From: Oscillospiraceae bacterium
GTDB taxonomy: Bacteria; Bacillota; Clostridia; Oscillospirales; Acutalibacteraceae
DNA length: 44,406 bases
Direction of reading: 5' to 3'
Assembly: GCA_015066405.1 (NCBI GenBank)
Contig: SVOM01000011.1
Coordinates: 1 to 44,406 of the forward strand
The notes under the pieces were generated by a model that saw only the letters and a list, made by a program, of their open reading frames with translations, made no database searches and had not been told where the DNA came from. Below are positions 16,150-24,825 of this stretch, piece after piece. Each line of letters begins with the position of its first letter. Positions within the stretch are counted from its first letter, which is position 1. A program made the translations under genes and the position numbers.

Positions 16150-18690
16150 ATGTTTGAGAAAAAACTAAAAGAACTTATGGCGCAAATAAAAAAAGCCGAA
16201 GAAAACAAAGGCCCCGATAACGAGTTACCGGGTAATACCTATTATCTTGAAAACGGAGACGTACTTTGTTTGCAGCGCGAAACGGGTGTACACCGCTTCC
16301 CCTATCAGTCGGGCGGCTTTACAATGTGGGCGCAGTCAAACGGCGTGATTTATGCCACTGACGGTACGCTTCGTGTATTCCGTTCAATCCATCTTGACTA
16401 CGAATCATCTATCAACTTCTTTGTTGGTATTCCAAACGAAGATGGTACATATTTCCCCATTTCAGTAATGGGCGGCGGAAAACAACTCTTTGAGCCCTAC
16501 AACACAAAACGATATCTTGTATACAGTTTTTCAGCCGCTTATTATATTGCCGATACTGATATTGGCACCTTTGCGGTTAGAGCAAGTGTTACCGAGAACA
16601 AGCAAATGTCCTTTTCCTTTGCGGCAATCAACAAAACCGATAAACCGCTTAATTTCGCTCTTACCACCTATTTTGAAACGTTACTTAAAAACAATGAAGA
16701 GCACGATAATATGTGGGTTAAGGGCGACCGCCGTTCAAAATATCTTGGAGACGGTAAATTTATGTTTAAGCGTGTTGGCAGCGACTACCACGCAATGCTG
16801 GTTGACCGCAAGGTAACAGGAGGCACTGTTTCAGATACATATCACACTGCTTCCCGCCCCGATTACCTCGTTTGCCAAACCTGTAATATAGGTAATGCCG
16901 AGTCGCTTAAAATCGGTAAATTCAAACAGCAATCGGATGATACAAGAAATAACACGCCTATTGCCGCCGAAATTATGCACCTTGAAACTGCAGCAAATGA
17001 GACAACCCGTGTTGACTATCTCTTGACAATTTCTAATGACCGCGATGTTGATTTAGCTAAATCCTTACCTGCGGTTGATGAGAAAAAAATCGACAGCATT
17101 ATAAATGACCGCGAAAAATATGACAAAACACGCTTTGCAAATTCAAAGCTTACGTTTAAAGATTGGCACAATGACGTGCTTAACGTTAATGTACTTAACA
17201 ACTTCCTTAAAAACCTTCAAAAGCAGGTTGACTTCTGCGCTATGGGCGACAACTACGTTGAGCACCTACTTGGTGTTCGCGATGTTTTCCAACAGCTTGA
17301 ACAGGCAATAATTTGGAGTCCTGATATTGCACGCGACAGGATGGTTAGGGCCATCGGCTTTATTGACCCGTCAGGCAGACCGCCGCGTCAGTTCGGTCTT
17401 CCCCAGCACGAGACCGATATTCCGGCAATGGACCTACGCCCCTTTATTGACCAGGGCAACTGGATTATAACAACCTTCTATATGTACCTTGCATATACGG
17501 GCGACTACGCCGTGCTCGAGGAACAGTGCGGATACTATAAAATTGTTGATGATGCTCGCAACCTTGTAGCACTCACCGACCTAAAGAACAGCGTACTTGA
17601 GCACTTAATTCGCATTACCGACTATCTTGTAAGCAATTTAGACCGTGAGGACGGTACCAACTGTCTTAGAATTTTACACGGCGACTGGAACGATGCTATT
17701 GACGGACTCGGCAAAACAAATGATGAGGGTAAAAAACATGGTACGGGTGTTTCGGTTATGGCATCCTTACAGTTATATAGAAACTTGGCTGAAATGGCTG
17801 AAATCCTTAAAAAACTGGGTATGGACCGCAAGGCTGAGGAATATTTAACAGCTCGCCGCGAGCTTGCCGAAGGTCTTAAAAAACACGCAATTGAAACAAA
17901 TGCCGAGGGTAAAAAACGGTTGGTACATGGTTGGGGCGACCACAATTCATACAGAATTGGAAGCTTCTGCGATGTTGATGGCGAATCACGTATAAGCTTT
18001 GCTCCCTTTGCTTATTGGGCTATTTCCGATTTAATCAGCGAAACACCCGAGCTTAGAGAGACTATTATTGAAAATATACACGCTCTTGACTCGGTTTACG
18101 GTATACTTACCAACTGGCCTAAATTTACTCCCGGCACCCCCGGTATTGGCCGAATTGCAAACACAATCCCCGGGTTCTCGGAAAACGCCTGTGCATACGT
18201 ACACGCAAGTATGTTCTCTTGCGCCGCACTTTTCTTAACGGGCGACTCGGAGTATGCTTGGCATCAAATTGAAAAATCAATAATCATTAATCATCCCAAC
18301 GCCGATAAAACCACCTTTGTTATGCCGAACTCCTACTGCCGCAACTTAGAGCTTTGCGTAGACGGCACATCACAAAACGACTGGTTTACGGGCTCGGGCA
18401 CCGTGCTTTATAAAAACTTCTACCGTTTCGGTTTTGGTATTGAGCCAAGTCTTGACGGACTCACGATTCAAACCGCGGCTTATATGCCGTGTAAAGAGGC
18501 GACCGCCGAATTTATACTCAAGGGCCGCAATTTAACCCTTAACTATAAAAATGAAGGCAACGGAAAGCGCGAAATGTTTATTGACGGCGTAAAACAAGAA
18601 ACGGTTTATGATGAAATTATGAAAACCGAAAAGCTTTATATTAATGCTCCCGACATTCACGAGGGTATGGTTATTACCGTTACCGATTAA
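16150..18690 (+). CDS. GH94-like glycoside phosphorylase
   Basis: Inverting phosphorylase of the cellobiose-phosphorylase superfamily (clan GH-Q: GH94 and relatives such as GH149 and GH161): cleaves a glucoside with phosphate to give alpha-glucose 1-phosphate and a free sugar. Order: N-terminal beta-sandwich (about 1-300), linker helices, (alpha/alpha)6 barrel, C-terminal beta domain. The segment RDVFQQLEQAI and the general-acid motif GDWNDAIDG (Asp512) are intact; DWFTGSGTVLYKNF matches the late phosphate-site region. With 846 residues it is slightly longer than typical cellobiose phosphorylases (about 800). No signal peptide, so it acts on imported sugar. ATG at 16150 has GAGGAG upstream. 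The acceptor sugar is unknown; neighbours hint at mannose or fructose. Confidence 0.85.
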   Translation: MFEKKLKELMAQIKKAEENKGPDNELPGNTYYLENGDVLCLQRETGVHRFPYQSGGFTMWAQSNGVIYATDGTLRVFRSIHLDYESSINFFVGIPNEDGTYFPISVMGGGKQLFEPYNTKRYLVYSFSAAYYIADTDIGTFAVRASVTENKQMSFSFAAINKTDKPLNFALTTYFETLLKNNEEHDNMWVKGDRRSKYLGDGKFMFKRVGSDYHAMLVDRKVTGGTVSDTYHTASRPDYLVCQTCNIGNAESLKIGKFKQQSDDTRNNTPIAAEIMHLETAANETTRVDYLLTISNDRDVDLAKSLPAVDEKKIDSIINDREKYDKTRFANSKLTFKDWHNDVLNVNVLNNFLKNLQKQVDFCAMGDNYVEHLLGVRDVFQQLEQAIIWSPDIARDRMVRAIGFIDPSGRPPRQFGLPQHETDIPAMDLRPFIDQGNWIITTFYMYLAYTGDYAVLEEQCGYYKIVDDARNLVALTDLKNSVLEHLIRITDYLVSNLDREDGTNCLRILHGDWNDAIDGLGKTNDEGKKHGTGVSVMASLQLYRNLAEMAEILKKLGMDRKAEEYLTARRELAEGLKKHAIETNAEGKKRLVHGWGDHNSYRIGSFCDVDGESRISFAPFAYWAISDLISETPELRETIIENIHALDSVYGILTNWPKFTPGTPGIGRIANTIPGFSENACAYVHASMFSCAALFLTGDSEYAWHQIEKSIIINHPNADKTTFVMPNSYCRNLELCVDGTSQNDWFTGSGTVLYKNFYRFGFGIEPSLDGLTIQTAAYMPCKEATAEFILKGRNLTLNYKNEGNGKREMFIDGVKQETVYDEIMKTEKLYINAPDIHEGMVITVTD

Positions 18691-18702
18691 TAAAATCAAA
18701 CG

Positions 18703-18735
18703 GCACCGCAGTTTTTTGAACTGCGGTGCTTTTTA
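18703..18735 (+). terminator. terminator of the phosphorylase gene
   Basis: Stem GCACCGCAGTT / AACTGCGGTGC with a TTTTT tail, starting 13 nt after the stop codon. Confidence 0.92.
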
Positions 18736-18781
18736 TATGTGAATATTTTAGTACATTCTCATATTCACTCTACACCACAAT

Positions 18782-18950
18782 AAAAAAGCACATCCCGAAG
18801 GATGTGCCGAAAAAGTGTTTCCCTCGGTTTCGCTACCACACTACACCGACAAATATCCGCAAGGGGATAAAGAGAGAACACCTTTTACCAAGGTTGTATC
18901 TCCCCCCTACGGACATAAAAATTATCGAATACATAATTGTAGTGTGGTAT
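18782..18950 (-). ncRNA. candidate structured non-coding RNA, about 170 nt
   Basis: A complete transcription unit without a coding frame on the minus strand: promoter at 18957-18985, predicted start near 18950, terminator hairpin GCACATCC/GGATGTGC at 18788-18807 followed by TTTTTT. The 5' end (18949-18938) pairs perfectly over 12 bp with 18845-18834; inside are a GC-rich stem (18913-18904 with 18866-18856), a hairpin ACCUU/AAGGU (18894-18880), and a possible pseudoknot (18882-18872 with 18825-18815, ten pairs and one bulge). The 3' portion contains GCGAAACCGAGGGAAACAC. Size and closing stem fit 6S RNA or a raiA-type clostridial RNA; I cannot decide which, or whether it is new. Confidence 0.7.
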
Positions 18951-18956
18951 GCCGTT

Positions 18957-18985
18957 ATTCCACCATACTAAAAGCAAAATGTAAA
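18957..18985 (-). promoter_or_regulatory. promoter for the candidate ncRNA
   Basis: Minus strand: TTTACA (18980-18985), 17 nt, TGGAAT (18957-18962). The start predicted 7 nt downstream falls exactly at the first base of the long closing stem. Confidence 0.65.
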
Positions 18986-18991
18986 GCAAAT

Positions 18992-19024
18992 AAAAAGATA
19001 TGCAGAAAATTCTGCATATCTTTT
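18992..19024. terminator. terminator below the cyclophilin/peptidase operon
   Basis: AAAAGATATGCAGAA with its complement around an AAT loop, T-rich on both sides. It isolates the ncRNA promoter from the upstream minus-strand operon. Confidence 0.85.
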
Positions 19025-19026
19025 GT

Positions 19027-19396
19027 CTATTTATTTTTAAGTTCCCAAAAATAGCGTCTGTTGGATGGCGGAAAGTCATTTAATATACCATACTCAGGGT
19101 CATAAAATATGCCGTTTATATATAGCGACCAATGCCAGCATTTAGGGGTTTCGAGGCTTAAAAGTGCATATTGCGGCAAACTTTTTTTATCAGTTACGGC
19201 GATTCTTTCATCCCCTACCGCAACACCGAGTTTGCAGAAAATGGCTTTCATTGTTTTAAGGTCGGTTTCAGCGTAGCCGCCACAAAGCTCACACACTTTT
19301 TTCTATATCGGTATCGGTGGCCATTGCAATTGCCGCCTGTCCGCAAGAAAGCGGCGTTGGCTCAAAAATATGTTTTGGCTTTTTTGATAAAGGCAT
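19027..19396 (-). pseudogene. C39-like cysteine peptidase, broken by a one-base frameshift in a homopolymer
   Basis: Reading from ATG at 19394-19396 gives PLSCGQAAIAMAT, a papain/C39-like catalytic Cys region, then hits a stop after IEKSV. The next frame continues VCELCGGYAETDLKTMKAIF and ends with the His region CWHWSLYINGIFYDPEYG. The two halves join in frame if one base is removed from the run of six A (6 T at 19297-19302), giving 122 residues over 370 nt. It starts 1 nt after the cyclophilin stop, so it was the second gene of that operon. Either a real inactivation, a sequencing error in the homopolymer, or slippage-dependent expression. Family assignment rests on motif layout only. Confidence 0.65.
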
Positions 19397-19397
19397 A

Positions 19398-20000
19398 CTA
19401 TTCTACCGTTATTATATCGATGCTCTCGATTACAACATCGTAAACGGGTTTGTCGGCAGGGCCTACCTTTGTGGTGGCGATTTTATCAACTGTGTCCATA
19501 CCATCCATTACCTGACCGAAAACTGTGTGGCGGAAATCAAGCCAAGGTGTACCGCCAAGAGCCTTATAATCTGCAATTACCTCTTCTCCAAAGCCCGACT
19601 CTGCGCCGAGTTCCTCCATCTGTTCGAGCATATTTTGAGGGCAAGTTGCGGCTTGAACGATAAAGAACTGACTGCCGTTTGTATTAGGTCCTGCATTTGC
19701 CATACAAAGCGCACCGCGGATGTTGTGAAGCTCACGGCAAAACTCATCCTCAAAGGAATGTCCCCAAATGCTTTCGCCGCCCATACCTGTGGCTGTGGGG
19801 TCGCCGCCTTGAATCATAAAATCGTTTATAACTCTATGAAAAACGATTCCGTTATAATATCCGTTTTTTGCATGTGTTGTAAAGTTTTCTACAGTTTTAG
19901 GCGCATATTCGGGGAATAGCTTAATTTTGATATCACCCATATTAGTGTGCATAACTGCCACTGTATCGCCTGATTTTGCAGGATTTGTCTGAATACTCAT
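19398..20000 (-). CDS. cyclophilin-type peptidyl-prolyl cis-trans isomerase
   Basis: Catalyses proline cis-trans isomerisation during protein folding. Core cyclophilin motifs [34 protein letters not shown] and [12 protein letters not shown] are intact in 200 residues; no signal peptide, so cytosolic. ATG at 19998-20000 is chosen over a start three codons earlier because AAAGGA lies at a workable distance. An insertion between the active-site strands (about residues 125-150, rich in Glu) is typical of this bacterial subgroup. First gene of an operon with the C39-like peptidase remnant. Confidence 0.95.
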   Translation of the reverse strand: MSIQTNPAKSGDTVAVMHTNMGDIKIKLFPEYAPKTVENFTTHAKNGYYNGIVFHRVINDFMIQGGDPTATGMGGESIWGHSFEDEFCRELHNIRGALCMANAGPNTNGSQFFIVQAATCPQNMLEQMEELGAESGFGEEVIADYKALGGTPWLDFRHTVFGQVMDGMDTVDKIATTKVGPADKPVYDVVIESIDIITVE

Positions 20001-20069
20001 AAAAACCACGTTCCTTTCTTTTAATTTATTTTAACAGTAAATGCGCCTTTTGGCAACAAAAAATTGTAC

Positions 20070-20098
20070 TTGTTTATTTTAAACAGTTGTGTTATAAT
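20070..20098 (+). promoter_or_regulatory. promoter for nrdR
   Basis: TTGTTT (20070-20075), 17 nt, perfect TATAAT (20093-20098), followed by a 30-nt leader with GGAGG. Confidence 0.8.
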
Positions 20099-20133
20099 AC
20101 ATTTGTATATACAATATGTAGGAGGAAACAACT

Positions 20134-20586
20134 ATGAAATGTCCTTTTTGCGGAACCGAAGACAGTAAGGTAATCGATTCAAGACCGACAGACGAGGGCG
20201 AGCGTATTCGCCGCCGCCGTGAGTGCCTTAACTGTGCAAAGCGTTTTACTACATACGAGATTATCGAGAGCTTACCAATTATAGTTATAAAAAAAGATAA
20301 GTCTCGCGAGACCTTTGACCGTGATAAATTACTCAACGGTATTTTACGTGCTTGCGATAAAAGACAAATTTCAATCAACACACTTGATAATATGATTGAT
20401 GAAATCGAAGCCACTATACAAAATTCACTCGACCGCGAGGTTACGAGTGTTAAAATCGGCGAACTGGTTATGGAAAAGCTTAAAGATATCGATGAAGTTG
20501 CTTATGTGCGCTTCGCATCGGTTTACCGCCAGTTTAAAGACATAACGACATTTATGGAAGAACTCAATAAACTTATTCAAAAATAA
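20134..20586 (+). CDS. nrdR: transcriptional repressor NrdR
   Basis: Nucleotide-sensing repressor of ribonucleotide reductase genes. N-terminal zinc ribbon with Cys3, Cys6, Cys31 and Cys34, followed by an ATP-cone domain from about residue 46 ([20 protein letters not shown]). The 150-residue length is standard. ATG at 20134 has GGAGG 8 nt upstream. Monocistronic between its own promoter and terminator. Confidence 0.98.
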   Translation: MKCPFCGTEDSKVIDSRPTDEGERIRRRRECLNCAKRFTTYEIIESLPIIVIKKDKSRETFDRDKLLNGILRACDKRQISINTLDNMIDEIEATIQNSLDREVTSVKIGELVMEKLKDIDEVAYVRFASVYRQFKDITTFMEELNKLIQK

Positions 20587-20588
20587 CC

Positions 20589-20618
20589 AAAAAAGCACTG
20601 CAAAAAGCGGTGCTTTTT
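20589..20618 (+). terminator. terminator of nrdR
   Basis: AAAAGCACTGC, loop AAAAA, GCGGTGCTTTTT, directly after the stop codon. Confidence 0.9.
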
Positions 20619-20657
20619 ATTTATATAATATATTTTAATATTTTTATAAAATAAGTA

Positions 20658-20686
20658 TTGTAATTATAAGAAAAATTTGCGATAAT
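20658..20686 (+). promoter_or_regulatory. promoter for gltX-glnS operon
   Basis: TTGTAA (20658-20663), 17 nt, GATAAT (20681-20686). The leader is only about 30 nt, too short for a T-box. Confidence 0.7.
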
Positions 20687-20722
20687 ATATAATTGATATA
20701 TTATGTTTTTGAGGTGGAAATT

Positions 20723-22384
20723 TTGACTGAGAATATTAAAATGGCAGAGCTTTTACTGCCCGATATTAAAAACACACCCGATTATTATGAAAATATGTAT
20801 CCCGAGCGTAATTTGCCCGAGGGCGCACGTGTTGTGCGTGTGGCACCCTCCCCTACAGGATATCTCCATTTAGGTACACTTTTTGCGGCACTCGTCAACC
20901 GCATAACCGCCACGAGTACAGGCGGTGTATTCTTCACCCGCATTGAAGATACCGATAAAAAGCGCGAGGTTGAGGGCGGTATTGAAGATATAATTGATGG
21001 TCTTAACCGCTTTGGTATTACCATTGATGAGGGCTTCACTGTTGGCAGTACGCAATCGGGCGAATATGGTCCGTATAAACAAAGTATGCGTGCCGAAATT
21101 TATCAGACCTATGTTAAAAAATTAATTATCGATGGACTCGCTTATCCTTGCTTTTGCACGGCAGAAGAATTAGAGCAAGTAAGAGCCGAGCAAGAAAAAA
21201 ACAAAATACGGACAGGCTATCACGGAGAGTATGCCAAGCATAGAAACATAACCTTTGAGCAAGCAAAGGCGTTAATTGATGCGGGCAAGCCTTATGTAAT
21301 CCGCCTTAAATCCCCTGGAAATGAGCAAAACCGAATTGTGTTTGAGGACGGCATTAAGGGTAAAATTGAAATGCCCGAAAATGATGAGGATTTTGTATTA
21401 CTTAAATCTGACGGTATACCGACATATCACTTTGCACACGCTATTGATGACCATTTGATGCACACAACACACGTTATTCGCGGCGATGAGTGGATATCAT
21501 CTGTGCCAAAGCACATACAGCTGTTCCGTTTGCTTGGCTTCAAACCGCCAAAGTTTGCACACGTCGCCCCCATTATGAAGCTTGATAACGGCGCAAAACG
21601 TAAAATTTCCAAGCGCAAGGACCCTGAAGCCGCAGTTAGATTTTTTGCTGAGCAAGGGTATGAAAGTGAAAACGTTATTGAATATCTTATGACAATAGCG
21701 TCCTCCGATTTTGAAGACTGGCGCCGCGCTAACCCGACAGTTTCTTACAAAGATTTTAAATTCAATCTTAAAAAGATGAGCGTTTCGGGCGCGCTGTATG
21801 ATGAAAACAAGTTACTTGATGTTAGCAAAAACAGAATTGCACTCTTAAAATCATATGAGGTTTACGAAAAGCTGACAGCTTGGGCAAAGGAATTTGATGA
21901 GCCCTTCTTTAAGCTTTTAACCGCTAATCCAGAATACACAAAGAGCATTTTAGCCATTGACCGCGACAATGCCCCGAAGCCGCGTAAAGACTTAGCAAAA
22001 TGGAACGAGGCAAAAGAATTCTATGCTTATTTCTATGATGAAACCTTTGTTCCCTGCTACTGTTTACCCGAACATATAGATAAGGCGGATGCCGCCGCTT
22101 TCCTTAGCGAATACATCAAAATATACGATGAAAAAGATGACCGTCAAGAGTGGTTTGCCAAAATTAAGCAAATCGCACCCACTTTAAATTTTGCCGCCGA
22201 AACGAAAGAATATAAGGCAAATCCCGATAATTACAAAGGCCACGCGGGAGACCTTAGCACAGTGCTTAGAATTGCAATAACGGGTAGAACAAACACCCCC
22301 GACCTGTGCAGTATTATGCAGGTGTTAGGCAAAGAAGAATGTATTAAGAGAATTGAAAATACTATCAAAAATTTAGAGGTGTAA
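20723..22384 (+). CDS. gltX: glutamyl-tRNA synthetase
   Basis: Class I synthetase that charges tRNA-Glu. The HIGH region reads APSPTGYLHLGTL and the KMSKS region KRKISKRKD; an anticodon-binding helical domain occupies the C-terminal third. TTG at 20723 is the likely start (553 residues) because GAGGTGG lies 5 nt upstream; the next ATG (six codons later) and the earlier ATA/ATG region lack correct spacing. Directly followed (2 nt) by glnS, so in this organism Glu- and Gln-tRNA charging are separate and co-expressed; this GluRS is probably discriminating. Confidence 0.95.
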   Translation: MTENIKMAELLLPDIKNTPDYYENMYPERNLPEGARVVRVAPSPTGYLHLGTLFAALVNRITATSTGGVFFTRIEDTDKKREVEGGIEDIIDGLNRFGITIDEGFTVGSTQSGEYGPYKQSMRAEIYQTYVKKLIIDGLAYPCFCTAEELEQVRAEQEKNKIRTGYHGEYAKHRNITFEQAKALIDAGKPYVIRLKSPGNEQNRIVFEDGIKGKIEMPENDEDFVLLKSDGIPTYHFAHAIDDHLMHTTHVIRGDEWISSVPKHIQLFRLLGFKPPKFAHVAPIMKLDNGAKRKISKRKDPEAAVRFFAEQGYESENVIEYLMTIASSDFEDWRRANPTVSYKDFKFNLKKMSVSGALYDENKLLDVSKNRIALLKSYEVYEKLTAWAKEFDEPFFKLLTANPEYTKSILAIDRDNAPKPRKDLAKWNEAKEFYAYFYDETFVPCYCLPEHIDKADAAAFLSEYIKIYDEKDDRQEWFAKIKQIAPTLNFAAETKEYKANPDNYKGHAGDLSTVLRIAITGRTNTPDLCSIMQVLGKEECIKRIENTIKNLEV

Positions 22385-22386
22385 AA

Positions 22387-24075
22387 ATGGAAGAGAAAAA
22401 GATAATTGAAAATGAAAACACCATACAGTCTAACTTTATTTGGGACTTTATTGATGAAGATTTAGAAAACGGTGTATATAATTGTGTTCAAACCCGTTTT
22501 CCGCCCGAGCCTAACGGATATTTGCATATAGGCCACGCAAAAGCCATTTGTATTGATTTTGGCACGGCCGAAAAATATGGCGGTAAATGTAATTTGCGAC
22601 TTGATGACACCAACCCCACAAAAGAGGATGTTGAGTATGTTGAGGCCATAAAAGAAGATATCGAGTGGTTAGGCTTTAACTGGGACAATGTTTACTTTGC
22701 ATCCGACTATTTCGATTATATCTATGAGTGTGCACTAAAGCTTATTGATAAGGGACTCGCCTATGTTGATGAATCGAGTGCCGATGAAATAAAAGCAATG
22801 CGCGGTACACTGACCGAAGCCGGTATAAACAGCCCCTACCGTGAGCGACCGATTGAGGAAACTCGCGACCTATTCCGCCGTATGACCGAGGGCGAATTCG
22901 AAAACGGCACTATGGTACTGCGCGCAAAAATCGATATGGCTTCATCAAATATCAATATGCGCGACCCCGTTATCTACCGCATTATGAAAGCTCACCATCA
23001 CAGAACGGGCGATAAGTGGTGTGTATATCCGATGTACGACTTTGCACATCCGTTATCTGATGCAAAAGAGGGTGTTACACACTCTTTATGCTCTCTTGAA
23101 TTTGAAAACCACCGCCCGCTTTACGACTGGTTCTTACAGGTGCTTGATATACCCACACCGCCACGCCAAATTGAGTTTGCTCGTATGAATGTAAACTATA
23201 CGCTTACAAGTAAAAGAAAGTGCTTGAAGCTTGTAAATGACAGTTTGGTATCGGGTTGGGACGATCCGAGAATGGCTACCATTTGCGGTATGCGCCGCCG
23301 CGGTTACCCTGCTGACGCCATCCGCGAATTTGTTAATAAAATCGGTGTATCGAAAGCATACAGTGTTATCGACTATGCGCTCTTAGAATCTTGTGTAAGA
23401 GATTATCTTAACACAAATGCAGAGCGTGCTATGGCAGTTTTGCGCCCGCTTAAAGTTGTTATTGATAACTACCCAGAGGGCAAAACCGATGAAATATCGG
23501 TAGATATTAATCCAAACAAACCCGAGCTTGGTAAAAAGACAGTTACCTTCTCAAAAGAAATTTATATCGAGCAGGATGACTTTATGTTAAATCCGCCCGG
23601 AAAATATTTCCGTTTGTGCCCCGAAAAAGAGGTGCGCCTAAAGGGTGCATATTACATTAAATACGCTTCTCACGAGACCGATGATGACGGTAATATTACC
23701 GTTGTTCACGCAACTTACGACCCCGAATCTTTCGGTGGAGAAACACCTGACGGCAGAAAGGTTAAAGGCACTTTGCACTGGGTAAATGCGAAAGACTGTG
23801 CAGATGCCACAGTTCGCCTTTACGACCGCCTCTTTAATGTTGAAAACCCATCGGATGAAGAAGGCGTAGAATCTTTTGCGGATAACCTTAACCCCGAGTC
23901 GCTGATAACACTTGAAAACTGTAAGATTGATGCCGACCTTGCAAATGCGGCCGTGGGAGAAACCTTCCAGTTTATGCGCCAGGGCTATTTCTGCCTTGAT
24001 AAAGATTCTAACGACAATAAACTCGTATTCAACCGCACAGTTGCACTCAAAGATTCATTTTCTAAAAAGGTATAA
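22387..24075 (+). CDS. glnS: glutaminyl-tRNA synthetase
   Basis: Class I synthetase that charges tRNA-Gln directly. PPEPNGYLHIGHAKAI (HIGH region), LRLDDTNPTKE, TSKRKCLKLV plus GWDDPRM (KMSKS region) and a C-terminal double beta-barrel are characteristic of GlnRS rather than GluRS; 562 residues is normal. ATG at 22387 is preceded by GAGGTG. GlnRS is the minority route in Firmicutes, which mostly use GatCAB transamidation; its presence beside gltX points to an acquired GlnRS, as known in gut Clostridia. Confidence 0.96.
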   Translation: MEEKKIIENENTIQSNFIWDFIDEDLENGVYNCVQTRFPPEPNGYLHIGHAKAICIDFGTAEKYGGKCNLRLDDTNPTKEDVEYVEAIKEDIEWLGFNWDNVYFASDYFDYIYECALKLIDKGLAYVDESSADEIKAMRGTLTEAGINSPYRERPIEETRDLFRRMTEGEFENGTMVLRAKIDMASSNINMRDPVIYRIMKAHHHRTGDKWCVYPMYDFAHPLSDAKEGVTHSLCSLEFENHRPLYDWFLQVLDIPTPPRQIEFARMNVNYTLTSKRKCLKLVNDSLVSGWDDPRMATICGMRRRGYPADAIREFVNKIGVSKAYSVIDYALLESCVRDYLNTNAERAMAVLRPLKVVIDNYPEGKTDEISVDINPNKPELGKKTVTFSKEIYIEQDDFMLNPPGKYFRLCPEKEVRLKGAYYIKYASHETDDDGNITVVHATYDPESFGGETPDGRKVKGTLHWVNAKDCADATVRLYDRLFNVENPSDEEGVESFADNLNPESLITLENCKIDADLANAAVGETFQFMRQGYFCLDKDSNDNKLVFNRTVALKDSFSKKV

Positions 24076-24077
24076 TT

Positions 24078-24821
24078 ATGACCGTTTTTGATATTTATAA
24101 TTTCTTAAATGAGCGGTTTCCTTTCAATACGGCTGCCGAGTGGGACAATTCGGGACTTGTTATCGGCGATAAAAACAATATCGTTACCAAGGCGGTAATC
24201 TCGCTTGACTGCACTGAGGACACCGTAAAGTTGGCCGAGGATATAGGCGCCGAGTTAATTATTACCCACCATCCGCTTATTTTCCCCGAAACCGAGTCTT
24301 TACTTGCTAACGCTCTTATTCCGCGCTTAGAAAGCCAAAACATATCGCTTATTTCGGCCCACACCAATTTAGATAAGGCCGTGGGTGGTGTTAATGACTG
24401 TTTGGCGCAAGCTCTGGGACTTAAAAACGTTAAAACTGTTCCCACCCTTGAAGGTTTTTCTATAAAGCTTGGCGAATTAGAAAACGAATTAACCCCCGAA
24501 CAGTTTGCAAGGTACGTAGGAGAAAGGTTAAAGGTTACTCCACGTTTTAGCAAGGGAAGCCGCAATATAAGGCGTGTTGCTGTTTGCGGTGGCAGTGGTG
24601 GCGACTTTTTACCCGATGCCATAGTTGCGGCGGCTGACGCCTTCGTTACCGCTGACATAAAGCACCACGTATTTTTAGATGCCGGCATTAGCGGTATAAC
24701 ACTTATAGATGGTGGTCATTATGCTACCGAAGATACGGTTATAGAACCTCTTAAAAATATATTGCAAGCAAAATTTACGGAAATTTTATTTGTAAGCAAT
24801 CATTTTATAGCATTTAGGTGA
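24078..24821 (+). CDS. Nif3-like dinuclear metal-centre protein (YqfO family, short form)
   Basis: Hexameric protein with a two-metal site; members have been linked to GTP cyclohydrolase I-type or other metal-dependent hydrolase activities, but the role is not settled. Metal-ligand segments are THHPLIF, HTNLDKA and a C-terminal HYATEDTVIEP. At 247 residues it lacks the PII-like insertion found in the about 370-residue Bacillus form. ATG at 24078, 2 nt after glnS, with AAAAGG upstream; same operon. Confidence 0.9.
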   Translation: MTVFDIYNFLNERFPFNTAAEWDNSGLVIGDKNNIVTKAVISLDCTEDTVKLAEDIGAELIITHHPLIFPETESLLANALIPRLESQNISLISAHTNLDKAVGGVNDCLAQALGLKNVKTVPTLEGFSIKLGELENELTPEQFARYVGERLKVTPRFSKGSRNIRRVAVCGGSGGDFLPDAIVAAADAFVTADIKHHVFLDAGISGITLIDGGHYATEDTVIEPLKNILQAKFTEILFVSNHFIAFR

Positions 24822-24825
24822 ATTT

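Noticed and set aside
18726-18971. Open frame on the plus strand opposite the candidate ncRNA
   Set aside because: No ribosome binding site, begins inside a terminator tail, and overlaps the strong minus-strand RNA signals.
20687-20722. T-box or other amino-acid-sensing leader upstream of gltX and serS
   Set aside because: Both leaders are only about 30 nt between predicted transcription start and start codon, too short for a T-box.
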